Shown: positions 11,550 to 23,820 of the stretch, piece by piece | How the letters are laid out: each line of letters begins with the position of its first letter | Position numbering within the stretch: the first letter of the stretch is position 1 | DNA from: Alitta virens | Lineage: Eukaryota > Annelida > Polychaeta > Phyllodocida > Nereididae | Assembly: GCA_932294295.1 (NCBI GenBank) | Contig: OW028580.1 | Coordinates: 14,945,102 to 15,009,101 of the forward strand | Length of the DNA: 64,000 nucleotides | Direction: 5' to 3' | Made by a program: the position numbers and the translations under genes | The notes under the pieces: generated by a model | Databases searched by the model: none | The model's input: only the letters and a program-made list of their open reading frames with translations | What the model was told of the DNA's origin: nothing

Positions 11550-11616
11550 CTCTTCATGTAATCTTGCTCTGTTTTTGGCTCATATCTCGTGTAGAGAGGC
11601 GTGTGTCTTCATATCT
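11546..11616 (-). promoter_or_regulatory. Receptor 5' leader: splice acceptor and two upstream ORFs
   Basis: On the minus strand a pyrimidine tract ending TTTCAG (AG at 11616-11615) looks like a 3' splice site about 65 nt before the start codon, so the 5' UTR is probably split. Downstream, a 10-codon uORF runs 11612-11580. A three-codon uORF (11557-11546) ends in a TGA that overlaps the receptor ATG (ATGA). Such leaders commonly lower or gate translation; that effect is inferred here. Confidence 0.55.
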
Positions 11617-12587
11617 GAAAGAGAAAAAGTTCATATATAGATCAGATGATCATACAATCACCATAAAAAGAGAGTACGCCCTAATAAGTATCACCACAAA
11701 TGTTCAGTAATAAGGTAATTAACTTTCATTAGTCACTTCAGTTTTTTCATTGCAATTTTAATTAGCTTCAGACAAATCTTAATGGTGTTATTACTACTCA
11801 TATCAATTGGCAGTATCAAAACGGAAGCGCTCCCTCTCTTTTGTTGGATAATGCCTAATGCTTAAGTCATTCATAATGATCAACCACAAATGTATACCTA
11901 TTTCTTTGGTAATTAAAGCTACCACAACCAACAATAATATAAGTTATCATTTCAACCGTTCCATTCAATCGACTAGATATCATTCCGTTGTCGAAACAAA
12001 TACCATTCAAAGACAAATATACCATTTAGCTGTTATTCAAACTACCAATGAATCTGAATTACCACTGCAATATAGCTTAAAATACTCGTCTCTGTTGCTC
12101 ATGTACACACATGTCCTGCAGCATCGGCGAGTAATGTGAAAGGACGAGCTGTCCAACTACAGGCCCAGACAGATGTTGAACTAGGGGGAAATCAAATAAC
12201 CAGTCACTTGGGAGACTTGAAAACACACTTGGAAGTGACATCAGGGCAAGAGAAGAAAGTTAAAAAACCAAAGGGAGAGACAGAGTGTTGAGAGTCATAC
12301 AGATAGTGTCAGGACCCAGCAAATATTTACAGAGGAATTATAAGGAGGTCCATACAAAGGGAAGGCAGAGAAAAAAAATCAGTGTAAAATGTGACGTGAA
12401 AAAGTGTGCATTGTCTGCTACAAAGGAAAGAAAAGAGAAAAACGATATTCTGAAGGGAATACAATTTTGAGCTGGTAATCCAGTGGAACCGGATCATAAA
12501 GACCAAGTGGAGCGATGTGCTGCCACTTTTAGGACTATCAGACTGGTTGGATGCATGGGTCTGTGAGTTAGAGCTGTATTTCTGCAC
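11617..12587. other. Upstream flank of the receptor gene
   Basis: No coding exon recognised. Any non-coding first exon and promoter of the receptor should lie here or further right, but I cannot place them. Confidence 0.4.
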
Positions 12588-12957
12588 CTAATGGGCTAAT
12601 TAGGAGTGGTGGTGGTGGATTAGGGCTTTACATCCTGTATTTCTGCACCTAATGGGCTAATTAGGAGTGGTGGTGGTGGATTAGGGCTTTACATCCTGTA
12701 TTTCTGCACCTAATGGGCTAATTAGGAGTGGTGGTGGTGGATTAGGGCTTTACATCCTGTATTTCTGCACCTAATGGGCTAATTAGGAGTAGTGGTGGTG
12801 GGTTAGGGCTTTACATCCTGTATTTCTGCACCTGATGGGGACCATGGCAATGAGATGAAGGATGAAACAGCCATCCAACATAGGCTCGACCGGGAATTGA
12901 ACCCGAGACCCAGTGGTTGGAAGCCCAGCGCACTACCAATGAGCTAGGCCCCCACCC
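12588..12957 (-). mobile_element. SINE family 1 with a 61-bp internal tandem amplification
   Basis: A reverse-strand SINE whose tail region (TAGGAGTGGTGGTGG through GGCTTTACATCCTG and TTTCTGCACCTAATGGGC) is repeated about four times at a 61-bp period. A complete body and tRNA-like head follow, ending near 12957. The copies are nearly identical, so the expansion is recent. Confidence 0.88.
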
Positions 12958-13107
12958 CCTGGCTAATTAGGACAGGCAAGGACCATGGCAATGAGATGAT
13001 GGACTAAACAGCCATATCCATCTTAGGCTTAACCAGGCAGGAGGTGAACCCCGAACCCAGTGATTGAAAGCCCAATATGCTACCACTGAGCTATGCCCCC
13101 ACCCCTG
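12958..13107 (-). mobile_element. SINE family 1, second adjacent copy
   Basis: Begins GGCTAATTAGGACAGGCAAG directly after the previous head and ends in its own diverged tRNA-like head (CTACCACTGAGCTATGCCCCC). Head-to-tail adjacency suggests insertion into, or unequal exchange with, the neighbouring copy. Confidence 0.85.
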
Positions 13108-13225
13108 ACTATCAGATAGAAAGCCATTTGCGATCAATGCTGTTTACAAGTAGTTATAAATGTTCATAACATGCTGTAGTATGCCAGTATGGCAGCAGTA
13201 ATGATTGACTTGGAAAATGAACTCT

Positions 13226-13311
13226 AGAGGACGTCATGTGAATCCAGGACACCCATTGGCTGAAAAAATTGCCTTTGCCACTGGGAGTCCTGGATCGACA
13301 TGACAACCTCT
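13226..13311. mobile_element. Short palindromic MITE (GAGGACGTCATGTGAATCCAG family)
   Basis: The left arm CTCTAGAGGACGTCATGTG pairs with a right arm ending CATGACAACCTCTAG. Same family as 2689-2763 and 21125-21228. Confidence 0.65.
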
Positions 13312-13539
13312 AGTAATCAAATATCCAAGTCTGCTGTAAAACGAAGAAGTATGAAGATTGGAATGGGTCTTTATTGCGTGATTACCTTATCATGCTTATC
13401 ACGTCATGTAGATGTCAGATGGGCGAGGTTTAATGTTTTCAAGCACAATATATCTAAATAAACCAAGTAGTAGCAGCTGAGTGGCATAGTGCTTTAAATG
13501 AAAATCTCTGTTAAAAACGGTTGCAAGATACCTTAAATT

Positions 13540-13680
13540 GGAGGTGCCTTGAACTTAGTGTTTATGCTGAGGCAAATGAAAGACCCCACCTATGGGGTAA
13601 AAGTGTAACATGGTGTGGACTCCTTCCTTGATCCCGTCATCATGAAATTAGAAGTTCATCAGATAAATAAGGTGGTGATC
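13540..13680 (+). mobile_element. SINE family 2 fragment
   Basis: GGAGGTGCCTTGAACTTAGTG through CCACCTATGGGGTAAAAGTG to GTGTGGACTCCTTCC matches the body of the fuller copy at 29848-30110. The tRNA-like head is missing. Confidence 0.65.
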
Positions 13681-14465
13681 TGTCTTAGCCTTATACTAGA
13701 TAGCATTCCAGACAGGCTCAACGTCGTTCCAATGTCGCTGTCAGAGCCCGTCTTTGGGCCGATGTCTTACTGCTGAGCCATGGTATCTGGAATGTTGTTT
13801 TGTGCTCTAGGATGTATCTTGGGATAGCACTGCAGAGGAGAACAATACTGGCTCATAACAATAACTATTGTGGCTTCCAGTGATACTTAACATCCTAGGA
13901 AGTATGTGCAGTCAAACATCTCCTTTGAGACCACACTAAAGGCAAAATATATAACAGGAATATGGTTGGATTAGGAAAAAAAGAGCTGTAGTCTTACTGA
14001 CAATAATCATTGCAATGGTGTCTTTGCTTTTGAGATGCCAAAGAAAAAAATTCTAAGAACTTGCAGAAATAAGTTCAAGAAAAAAACATTTTCCAAAACG
14101 TCCCGAGGACAGGCAATTCTGAAAATGTTTAGAAATTCTGAAAATGTTTAGAAAATTGGAAGGTATGACGTTTTTGGAACTAGAGTAGGGGTATAGGGTA
14201 GTTGAAGTTGATGATGTTTTAACCTTTAAAGTCATTATGTCTGGCTATGGTATGGATATATAAGTATGGTTGGTAAGTGCACAGGACAATATGAGATATC
14301 GAAACAGAACATTGTAACTAAATCGTGTGGTCTTATAACTAAGAACTCAGAATCGTTTTATTCATATTACATACATATGCATATAGTTGTACAGATATCA
14401 TTGCGACACACATAGTGCATGAACATGACATATATATGTAATAAGGGTGACACCTCCAAGATAAA
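13681..14465. other. Non-coding stretch with a weak palindrome near 13690-13800
   Basis: TAGCATTCCAGACAGG and CTGGAATGTTG oppose each other across about 90 bp. The same motif set recurs near 23985-24080. No gene. Confidence 0.35.
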
Positions 14466-14605
14466 TATATATCGCTACTGAGATGCCACCCAATATATAT
14501 CACTACTGAGGTGCCACCCGATATATATCGCTACTGAGGTGCCACCCGATATATATCGCTACTGAGGTGCCACCCAAAACCCACTGAGGTGCCACCCAAA
14601 ACTGT
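14466..14605. repeat. 32-bp minisatellite, about four to five copies
   Basis: Unit ATATATATCGCTACTGAGGT followed by GCCACCC, with a shortened last unit (CCCACTGAGGTGCCACCCAAA). Confidence 0.88.
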
Positions 14606-15401
14606 AAAGGTAAACATGTAACACACCTCAGTTTGCATCCATAGCCAGCTACGTTCACTGCTATTAGGTACCATGTTGTAGTAACAACTTTACACTTAAG
14701 CTAAGTGGTTATGAAAGAAATAGCAGGAAGTTTTCAAAAAGTTTGCAACTAATATTGGCAATCCCATCTGCAGAGATTTCTATGCTACCATAGCCACAAA
14801 ATAGCCTTGGGGATGGATATGTTGTTGATGTACATGAATATGCGCTGGGAAAAAATATCTACCTAGATTTGATGAAAATACTTCCGAAAAGAGCAGAAAG
14901 GTCAGCATGACATATACGGCAAGTTCAGTGACCCCATTTATGAGTACATCGCGGTTAAGACTGCGAATGTGTACAGCAATAATCAGTTGAATGTAACTGT
15001 GTTTATGGCTAGCTGAAGTGAACATAGCCTAAAGCTAACTAATGCCAAAATGAAACGGGTGACTAATGAAATGAGATTGTAAAATTACCAACTGACATCC
15101 TTTAGTGTACTCAACTGTAGTTGGACAATGGATATCATGTTATATTTTCTGATGCGTATAACAAGGTGTTGCACTGAACCTGAACATTTCAGCACTATGT
15201 CTGCCTCTTCAGGCTAGTCACTTAGCTGCCTCACACAGCTTTAGCTACAGGACAACCAGGCACACTACTGTCAGATAAATATTCCTACTCGGTTATCAAG
15301 GCTTTTGACTAATAACACCAGCATACCAAGATAATGTGGGACTACTGTACTTACAGTACTTTGCTTTATTAACAGGTGGCATCCTGGTAAAGGTGATAGC
15401 A
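14606..15401. other. Non-coding stretch, nothing recognised
   Basis: Contains a copy of the dispersed GAAGTGAACATAGCCTAAAGC repeat near 15015. No gene. Confidence 0.4.
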
Positions 15402-15555
15402 ACATGGCCAAATGTGACATGTGCGTTTTCCATGAGAAAGATAAACGCATGGAAAACGCATGGTTCTTAGCTAATTATGATAAGGCAAAAACCATGAGTT
15501 TTCCATGCGTTTATCCAAATGCATGGAAAACGCACTCGGCACAATTGGCCATGTA
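15402..15555. mobile_element. MITE, ACATGGCCAAATGTG family, copy 1
   Basis: The ends ACATGGCCAAATGTGAC and CACAATTGGCCATGTA form an inverted repeat. Internal TTTTCCATGCGTTTATC arms make almost the whole 154 bp one hairpin. Closely related to 41810-41963 and 46038-46181. Confidence 0.85.
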
Positions 15556-16811
15556 GAAGTAGGTCTAGATGGTGTTGGCTTCAGGTATTGTCTATGGCTT
15601 CTTTCAAAAGATCTTGTTGTGTCTCTTTTTCCAGAGAGTACCATCTAGAGACTACTTCATTCAGACATTTTTGTGACAATAATCCTATTCAAAATAGTCT
15701 AAGCCCCTTAAAGATGCCAAACGCATGCCATTACTGTCAAAGGTCTCAGTGCAGTACCGTTGGAGTGTCATCTTAACAAGAGATATGACATTATTTGTGC
15801 AATGTATTTCTTTGTTCAACTACGGTATATTGTTCTGCGTTATGTTATATTTGATAATACATGGAGAGACAAAAATATTCATACAATAAACATGACACAT
15901 AAAAGCTGGAGACTAAAAAAAGCTATCAAATTTCTTTGTTTTGTTCTCTTTGTAACACTATATACGTTGATTTATTCGCACATTTTCTTGAGTAGAATGC
16001 ATCAATAATGCACTACAAAAGCAAAAGAAAAGAGAACTTAAACTTTCTGTGACAATTTTGGAAATGAGACAGAGAATGCCACAAACTTGAAGTACCTTTA
16101 ATCCTCTAATTTTTCCTTTACCTTTCCTTTTACCCTTTTAAGGCGAGGGGAAAATTGTCCTTAAATCCTCTAAATCAGCACATTTGCAACATAATTACTA
16201 AAGGATAACAAGTCTGTAAACAGTGCATGTCTTGTGATAAAACACTGCAGATTATCCCATTCAGGTGCAGAGGACCCTTCTATCAGCATGATGCATGAAT
16301 AAATCCACTTTGAAATGAATGTCAAGAACCATTGCCACCCATTTGCAAGACTCAAAAGAGGGTCATTAAACCCAAGGTTGAAAAATTGATAAAAATAATT
16401 TCCAAACATTATTATTTTACATGCAATATCCTGATACGTAATCATCAACAGAAGTAAGTATGCCCCTGTTAAAAATTATCAATATAATCCTTGTAGATAT
16501 AATATCTCTCAATTTATTATAATTAATGTAACTGTGTTTAATGTTTATTGGCAGGTCAGGTAAATGCACTCATAATCAGCATCACAAAATGTTAAATTAT
16601 TTCACTTACTGTAATTTTACAACTTTGACTAGCTTGAGACAATGTTCACTCATAAACATGAACAGTGTTTGCATTTAATTGGTTTAAACTTTATTTTGTA
16701 CTGTATTTAACATAGCCATATTAAACTGATAGAAATCGTTGTCAAGGAACATCAGTACCCTTTGGATGACTGCTATACATTTGTTTAATATTGCATTAAA
16801 TAATTTGGATA
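15556..16811. other. Non-coding stretch, nothing recognised
   Basis: Short ORFs at 15519-15776, 15760-16008 and 16170-16448 show no family features and are not called. Confidence 0.4.
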
Positions 16812-16943
16812 TACCGTAAAGGAGGGTATTTTCGACAGGGCGGGTAGTATCAACACTCACATCAGAATGTTAACCATTTTGTTAACAAACTAATTTAAGT
16901 GTCGATAATACCCGCTCTGTCGATAATACCCTCCGTTACGGTA
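16812..16943. mobile_element. 132-bp palindromic MITE, TACCGTAAAGGAGGGTATT ends
   Basis: The left end TACCGTAAAGGAGGGTATT is complementary to the right end AATACCCTCCGTTACGGTA. Inner GACAGGGCGGGTA and TACCCGCTCTGTC arms continue the pairing. TA at both ends suggests a Tc1/mariner-type target site. Confidence 0.85.
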
Positions 16944-17184
16944 CCTTTTTTTTGTCATTTGTACTTACGTGAAATCCCAAAACTTAAGACTTTTCTTGGG
17001 AATCACTTGAAGGGATTTTAACACTGACTAGTCAGAGTTGTGCAACTCATAGGTTTCATTCATGCACTGTGGCATTTCTTAGTTGGGCCAATGTTGAACC
17101 AGCTTTATCAATGCTAGGCTAACGTCGAGCCAATTCGCGTTATCTGGGAATTACCATAAATAAAAATGTTGATAACTTTTTTTT

Positions 17185-19125
17185 TCAGTAAAAAGAAACT
17201 ACTATATGGTACAATGAATTGTTATGAGACTCCAAAGGCTGTTTTTCCAAACACCTACACGAATGTCGATATGGCATAAAGTAGAGGTATGATGGTGTGG
17301 AATAAGTAGCATAACTGTCGATGCTTTTCCACATAAAACATAGAAATTCCTTTGGTAGGATTCTGAATGGTATCAGAATTATGATTACGGTCTCCAGCAC
17401 ATTTTACAACACTTATTTCTACAGAAACCCAATATGTTCTGAATTAACTAACAAATTCAGTTTGATACACAGTTATCCTCATAAAGAACGGGGGCAAGTG
17501 ACTTTTGGGTCAGAAGGTTTGTTGGATAATGTAACAGATATTTGACGGTAGAATGCCACCCACGGTGGACTATGTCATAAAAAGTATGAAAATCTGTGTT
17601 TCTTAATATCATATGTAAACAGCGACCAACATAAGTGAACATGCCCCTGATCGGTATCACCATATGCTGCGTAATTTCACAATCACCTTTCATTAGTCAG
17701 TGACTTTTCATTTTGGAACAGGGGCAACTGACTGATGTTCAACCTTTTCCTGGCAAACCTTGTATTAATCCTCTGTTGTTGTCAAATAACACCCCAAATA
17801 ATTGCTACTCTTGGTGGCACTGATGGAGTCGTTTAGTGAACAAAGATTTATATTTAACACATGATAAACTGAACACAGGAAGTGTTCGCTGTTGTTCTTG
17901 CTGCTAGGTTTCACCGCATTTTAGTCGAGTAAGCTCTGTATTTATCAGTAGGTACTAGACCCTTAATAAACACTGTCAATGTGTTCAGTAATAAGAACTT
18001 TGTGAGGTTTAATATAACTGTGTTTATGGTCAGCTGAAGTGAACATTGCCTAAAGCTAATCAATGCAGCAAAATGAAAAGTCACTGACTAATGAAAGGTG
18101 ATTGTGAAATTACGCAGCATATGGTGATACCGATCAGGGGCATGCTCACTCATGTTGGTCGCTGTTTACATATGATATTAAGTAACACAGATTTTTACAT
18201 ACTTTTTATGACATAGTCAGCCGTGGGTGGCACTCAAGCGACATTATGTCGTACCATAAATATCTGTTACATTAGTGCGGTACTTAACTGAGACGTTCAA
18301 AGAAACAGCAGATTTTTGCAAGGAGGAAAAAATCTGTCTGTGTCAACATAAAGTGCTTGTGCATAGACCTCAGGGTGTTTATCCAAACCACCTACACATA
18401 GGTCGATACTGCACAAGTGGTGGTGTGATGGACTGGAATATATAGGCATGGCAAGGACAAGCATTACATCGTATAATGAATTATGATTAACTTTCTCTGT
18501 TCAAAATTGTCATGCGCCATTCGTCAAAAATGTTCGTTAGGTTCAAGTCGAAGTTCAATACATCGATCTTGCTCTCTCACTTCACTTCAGCTAGCACAGA
18601 GTGTATCTTTATGATTATGTGAATTTTTACCATATATGCATAAAAACAAATAAATGAGTGGTCAAGAGGCCCTGCTATAAGCTGTAAAATTATCAAGCTT
18701 TCAACAGGTGTTTATTACAGAATGCTTCCAAAATACGGTGGTGCAATTTTGTACTGTCGTAGACATACATGAACTGATATTCTTTATATTTATGAGCTTT
18801 ATATTTTCCTAACCCCTTTCCCACCGTTATTCCCCTCCATAGAAATGTGGAATTGCTTACATTATGATCAATAAAAATTTCTGCACAGCCATAGCCCCAG
18901 GTATAATCAAATCAATGTTGCCAATTGTCCATCAGCCCATATAAAAAGAATTTAATTTGCCCCTTTCTATCGATCCACATTCCGCGAGAGACAAAAAGAA
19001 CGTTGGAGAGCAAGATCGATGTATTGAACTTCGGCTTGAACCTAACGAACATTTTTGACGAATGGCACATGACAACTTTGAACAAAGAATGTATATCATG
19101 ATTCATTATACGATGTCATGCTTGT
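17185..19125. repeat. Cluster of large inverted duplications
   Basis: There are two nested-type inversions. 17543-17716 reappears reverse-complemented at 18065-18232 (for example GGTATCACCATATGCTGCGT against ACGCAGCATATGGTGATACC). 18462-18576 reappears reverse-complemented at 19011-19125 (GTTCAATACATCGATCTTGC). A direct relative of 17225-17305 lies at 18365-18445 and a shorter one at 23218-23262. No coding frame survives. It is probably the remains of a foldback transposon or of several insertions of one family. Confidence 0.7.
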
Positions 19126-21124
19126 AGAGAATACTAAGACAAACGTTGTTCTGTATTATCACTTGTATGGTTAAAAGGCATCATAATGTACACTAAGGAT
19201 ACCACAAGGATCTATACTGAGACAACCACTCAATTCTGGGTCAACTGCAAACCAAAATGGTAATTGTGAGAGTGTGAAAGACTTGCATGTCTCAGCTCAA
19301 TACTAACCTTTGCCCTGGAAGTCCTATTGTGTGGTAACATGTCTCTCCTCCCCCCCCCCCCCCCCCCACTTTTTAGTACAAGGGAAAGCCTAAGGGACAA
19401 TATGCCTTTTGTTCACCTTACGTTTAATATTGAACTGCCAAACAATAGTGCATTTATTTTTGTTACTTTATCTGATCCAGAATGTAGGTCAGCTATTACT
19501 AAGTGTATTTAACAAACTAAAATCTTATTCACAATGTTTAAATATAGTTTGATTCTCTATAGTGACTGGATTATCATGATTATTGTCTTATTTCAAAAAT
19601 CGTGTTCGATATTTAGCCAACAGATATTACAATAAAACTTAATAACTGTGTTGTTCAGAGCATTGAACTTCATGAGTGAGCAAGGATATTTTGTTTTTCT
19701 ATCTGTTCTGCCTCACTTGGGCGCCATGGTGATGACGTCACCATTTCAAAACAATAACGTCAGGATTCAGCAAGGAGAGAGTCTTCAAACTGAAGCATTT
19801 TCAGCCTTAAAATGGAGAGTTTTTGGACGTATTAGTATCACTACACCATATCTACTGAAATATCTTAGGATTTGATGTTCATTTAGGAGCGAAAAGTGTA
19901 TTTTAAGACCTGTTGTTAATATAAACTGGGACACTTCACTGCTCAACTGACACTTCCAAATAGCAAATTTTCATTGTTGACTTTCTGAAGCTTTTCCATG
20001 TTAAAATTGTACTCCGATTGAAGGAATTAATAAGTTAATGGGGTTTCTTATGTCAGGTGGGGCTAATTGTGTTTATTCTATAGATTTTGTGAAGAATATC
20101 CAGTTCAAGTGATGACTCTCATGACATCACAGAGTTTGTGTGTGCTGTCCTGTGATTGGCCAGGCTGTTCCCTTATAAAGGGATAATTCGTTTTATGAGG
20201 TTCGCAACATTGATCCTCATAGTATGAACCTCATGGTTTTTCTATGAGGTTCACACTGTATTGCGGGATATTACATCCCTCAAAACGACTGATTTATTTT
20301 AGCAAATTAAAAAACCTTATTGTTTCAGTATTTTTACTACAGTTTTTACATACTTAATAATAACTGAATTGCTGTATTATTTTTAAAATAATCTTATAGA
20401 TGTCCAATATCATATGAATATGCTTAAATAATATCGTGGGCCAAAGCGAATACACATTTTAAAATTCGCACCCACACCTGTGACGTACGCATTCTACTAG
20501 GGACTGCTAGATTGGTCAATTACCTTTTTCCAATTGCAAGGAGATGCTGTCTTAAAATAATAGAGATATTGATTATTGCTGTGTAATGTTATGAACCTGT
20601 TGTAATTACTGTATCTGACATTAGGGAATGTTCTTGTTCAAGGGAATGTTACCTAAAACTGTGTGTGAAACTACACATTTTGACATGGACGAACACCTAT
20701 CAAAAATTATCTTGAGTCATAAGAATTTCCTCCCTGAAGTGAATGTTGCCAACAGCTAACTAATGCCAAAATGAATGAAACTGAAATGAACAAATAAATC
20801 ATTCTCTTTGATGTTTATATCGGTAATTCTAACTGGCATAAAAATTTTTTGACACGCCCACTGTTATTATTTTCTCCATTATCTTGTCTAATCAATAACC
20901 AGAAAGAACCACAGCCGGCCTTTTAAGATAGGCTTTGTCCATTGATGTATGCATAAACAAAGATCTAATATGGCCTTGCGTATCAAATTTTAATTAAACA
21001 AAGTGATAACTCGAGTGGTAGCTTTCATTTTGTGAAAACAACAGCAGGACATAAGCATTTTACGAAGAATTTAGTCAAGAATATATTACAGCCAAATTCA
21101 TTGACAAATCCTATAGTCTTGGAA
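19126..21124. other. Non-coding stretch with poly-C run and dispersed repeat pieces
   Basis: A C-run lies at about 19351-19369. A palindromic piece at 20196-20282 (TTATGAGGTTC / TATGAGGTTCACAC, GGGATATTAC) resembles the flank of the 6.7-6.97 kb duplication. No gene. Confidence 0.45.
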
Positions 21125-21228
21125 GATAAACTCCAGAGGACGTCATGTGAACCCAGGACTCCCATTGGTTAAGGCAGTCACTCAGCCAATAAGAGTCCTG
21201 GATTCACATGATGTCATCTGGCATTTAA
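21125..21228. mobile_element. Short palindromic MITE (GAGGACGTCATGTGAACCCAG family)
   Basis: The left arm ACTCCAGAGGACGTCATGTG pairs with the right arm GTCCTGGATTCACATGATG and TCATCTGG. The centre is an ACTCCCATTGG / CCAATAAGAGT inverted pair. Third clear copy of the family. Confidence 0.7.
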
Positions 21229-23416
21229 TTCCAGTCTATGGGATTGGTTTCTAGTCTATGAAATTGGCTGTAATAAAGAGAAACATTAATATGAGTCACA
21301 TATACTCACAAATTTAATACTCTAAAAGGGTACAATAGTACAGTGATGACATATTATAGTTTATGCTGCTATTGAATATTTATGTGATGATAGTGCAATT
21401 GATAAATGACCAGATAAATACTGTAGACGGAAGACGGAATGGATGCCATTATCAGTGTCCAACAAATCCTCCTGAGGTCTCATCACATCGATCGCAGATG
21501 ATTTTGATTCCGATACTCGTGCCGTCGGAATGAGAAATCAGTCCAGTCATCAGATTAACAAACAAGTCCAGTGGTAACTCTGCGGATGAAGACCTCATAT
21601 CCAAGCAGCCAGCACAGGGCTCTGCACAATTTACACTCCAGTTATGCCTGTCTAACTATCCCATACCTACAGTTAGTTTCATTGAAAACGACCTGTCAAA
21701 TTGAACCTAGACAAAGCTAGATCACTTCTGCTATGCGATGCTACCTGCCACTAAATGGAACTGTCTGGCTATAGCTGGCTACTCAAAGCCGGATCTAAAA
21801 GTACATGCAGCACCATTTTCTAGAGAGTTATGCATATTTGTTATCTTTTGTTGAAAAGATGCATGTCGATTGCACATACATATTTATGATACAATAGATA
21901 AACTTCTTACATTCACCAAGGTTTATATTTTTTTCAGTGGTGGTTGTTTAAATCAACTATAAGGTAGAAGTAGACAGAAGCAGATGGCTTTAGCCAGTTA
22001 CAGTTACAGTCAGTAATAGGTTGCTACAGCTGACTAGAGTTGACCATATTTTATGAAACTAACTGTAGCACAGACATGAATGACCAAGCAGCCAAACCTG
22101 CCTTACAGTTGGTAGAATTGATGTGTTAACTTTCGTTCACTTGTAAAGTGAAAATTGCACTTGATGAGTCTTTGGTGATACATGGATCTATATGTTTTTG
22201 AAGTTTAAGCTCCCTTGATGATTCATACTGGCATTCATGGCAATGGATAATCTTGTATTTACTCAAGCTTGTCACTAAAGACAAGGAATAGCTCCAGGGA
22301 CACCACCTGCCTCTAGTGATAGAAAACTCAGGTTACAGTGATGGACCCTTCAATGAATCGTGACTACCTTATGAGTCATCATGGGATAGAAGGACTACAT
22401 TTAAGCAAACAGGAGTGTGACGTATCAGTGCACTTTTCAGAAGAAAACGAGAAAAGTTTACATACCAATTCTATCAACTGTAACAACCTTGGTCAACTGC
22501 TGTAAACAGCTACTTCCAATTTTCATTGCATATTTTACCTATATCTATTCATAAACGGCCATCTGTCTCGAATGTTTAACAAAGGATTGATTGGACCTAC
22601 CTACAAATCACCTAACAAACTAAACACTATCAAATATTTAGTCCCTACAATGGTATTCTCAAGATTACTAAGAATCTCCAAAAAAATCCCAGAAAGGTCC
22701 TACTGTCACATTCAGAAAAGGACAACAGCTATCCGAGGGCAACAAAACAGTGTAAAAACAAGGTGCACATAATCCTTAGATGAGCACTGAACTCTTGGGA
22801 TAACGTGGGTCCCTGATGGGCCTAATCAGGATATGTTGTAGACTACCAAGGTGCTACTTACAAGATTTAAGTCCAGTTCACACTATCACGAGTAAGACAG
22901 ATGAGTGTCCACGGACGTCCAAGACATCACTCGTTCGCAGGATGTCCGTCGGGTACTTAGCGAGTTGTCCATGTGTGAAGGAGGAGAGGGCTACGGATGG
23001 GCATGGTGCCAGCCTGGACGGTCGAAGGAAGAACGATGGGCTGGCCACGGAGGTCTGCGGAGCATTCCAGGAGCTGGGCAAGCGAAGTTGTTTATAATGG
23101 TAAATTACCATATGAACTGACAGAAAACTGTACCATGTTTCCCTGAAAAGATTCAGCATTACAGGGGAACCTCTGCCAGTAATGTGCCATTAAGAGAAAG
23201 ATTGGGTTCTCGCACAGAGACCCCAGGCTGTTTTTCCCAGACACCTACACAAAGGTCGATATGCATAGTTAGTTCTTGGAAAGGTGCACCAAACACTAAG
23301 CGCTCAGCAATGAAGTCGTGCAAGTCACAGCAAACATACACCTTTCATTCACGTCCTTGCACATAATGTGCCGAACAATCCTGAGCACACACCTTATAAA
23401 TGATCATGTTGTTTCA
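21229..23416. other. Non-coding stretch with transposon-like fragments
   Basis: From about 22868, TTCACACTATCACGAGTAAG and GGACGTCCAAGACATCACTCG resemble the MITE at 23420-23817 and probably mark a broken relative. ORFs at 22572-23366 overlap on both strands and show no family features. Confidence 0.4.
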
Positions 23417-23419
23417 TTA

Positions 23420-23817
23420 AGGGGCGTTCACACTGTCATGTACAAAACCTGACGAGTGACCACGTACGTCAAAAATTGGCTATACGTAGCTATACTTGCT
23501 CACTTGTGGCTCTGTTAATTACGTATAAAATGTTTTCAATGAAGGTGAGGCAATCGTAGATCGCTTGCAGGATGTCCGTAAAACGCTCGCTAGATGTTCG
23601 TCAAACGCTTGCCGAACGTTCGTCGTCAGGCATCCATGAGGCATCCTTGAGGCATCGGCGTGCACTCGTAGATCACTCGTAGATCGCTTGTATATCGCCC
23701 GAGGGAAGTAAAAATCTGGGCAAGTGAATCACGTATGGCCAAGGATGAACAAGAGTGAAAAAATATTTTCATACGTGGTCATACGTATTTTTTATATGTG
23801 ATAGTGTGAACGCCCCT
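23420..23817. mobile_element. 398-bp Harbinger-type MITE with TTA target site
   Basis: The inverted ends AGGGGCGTTCACACTGTCA and TGATAGTGTGAACGCCCCT are each flanked by TTA (23417-23419, 23818-23820). A 3-bp TWA duplication is characteristic of PIF/Harbinger. Internal repeats of GCTCGCTAGATGTTCG / CGTAGATCGCTTG type are present. It has no ORF, so mobilisation would need a transposase in trans. Its ends differ from those of the Harbinger at 35.8 kb, so that element is not an obvious source. Confidence 0.82.
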
Positions 23818-23820
23818 TTA

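Noticed and set aside
12588..12833. Regular 61-bp repeats resembling a CRISPR array (also 14466-14605)
   Set aside because: There are no unique spacers between repeats, the unit is part of a SINE or minisatellite, and the genome is eukaryotic.
22816..23159. Overlapping 60-93-codon ORFs on both strands near 22.8-23.4 kb
   Set aside because: Mutually overlapping, no family features, and located in MITE-like repeat sequence.
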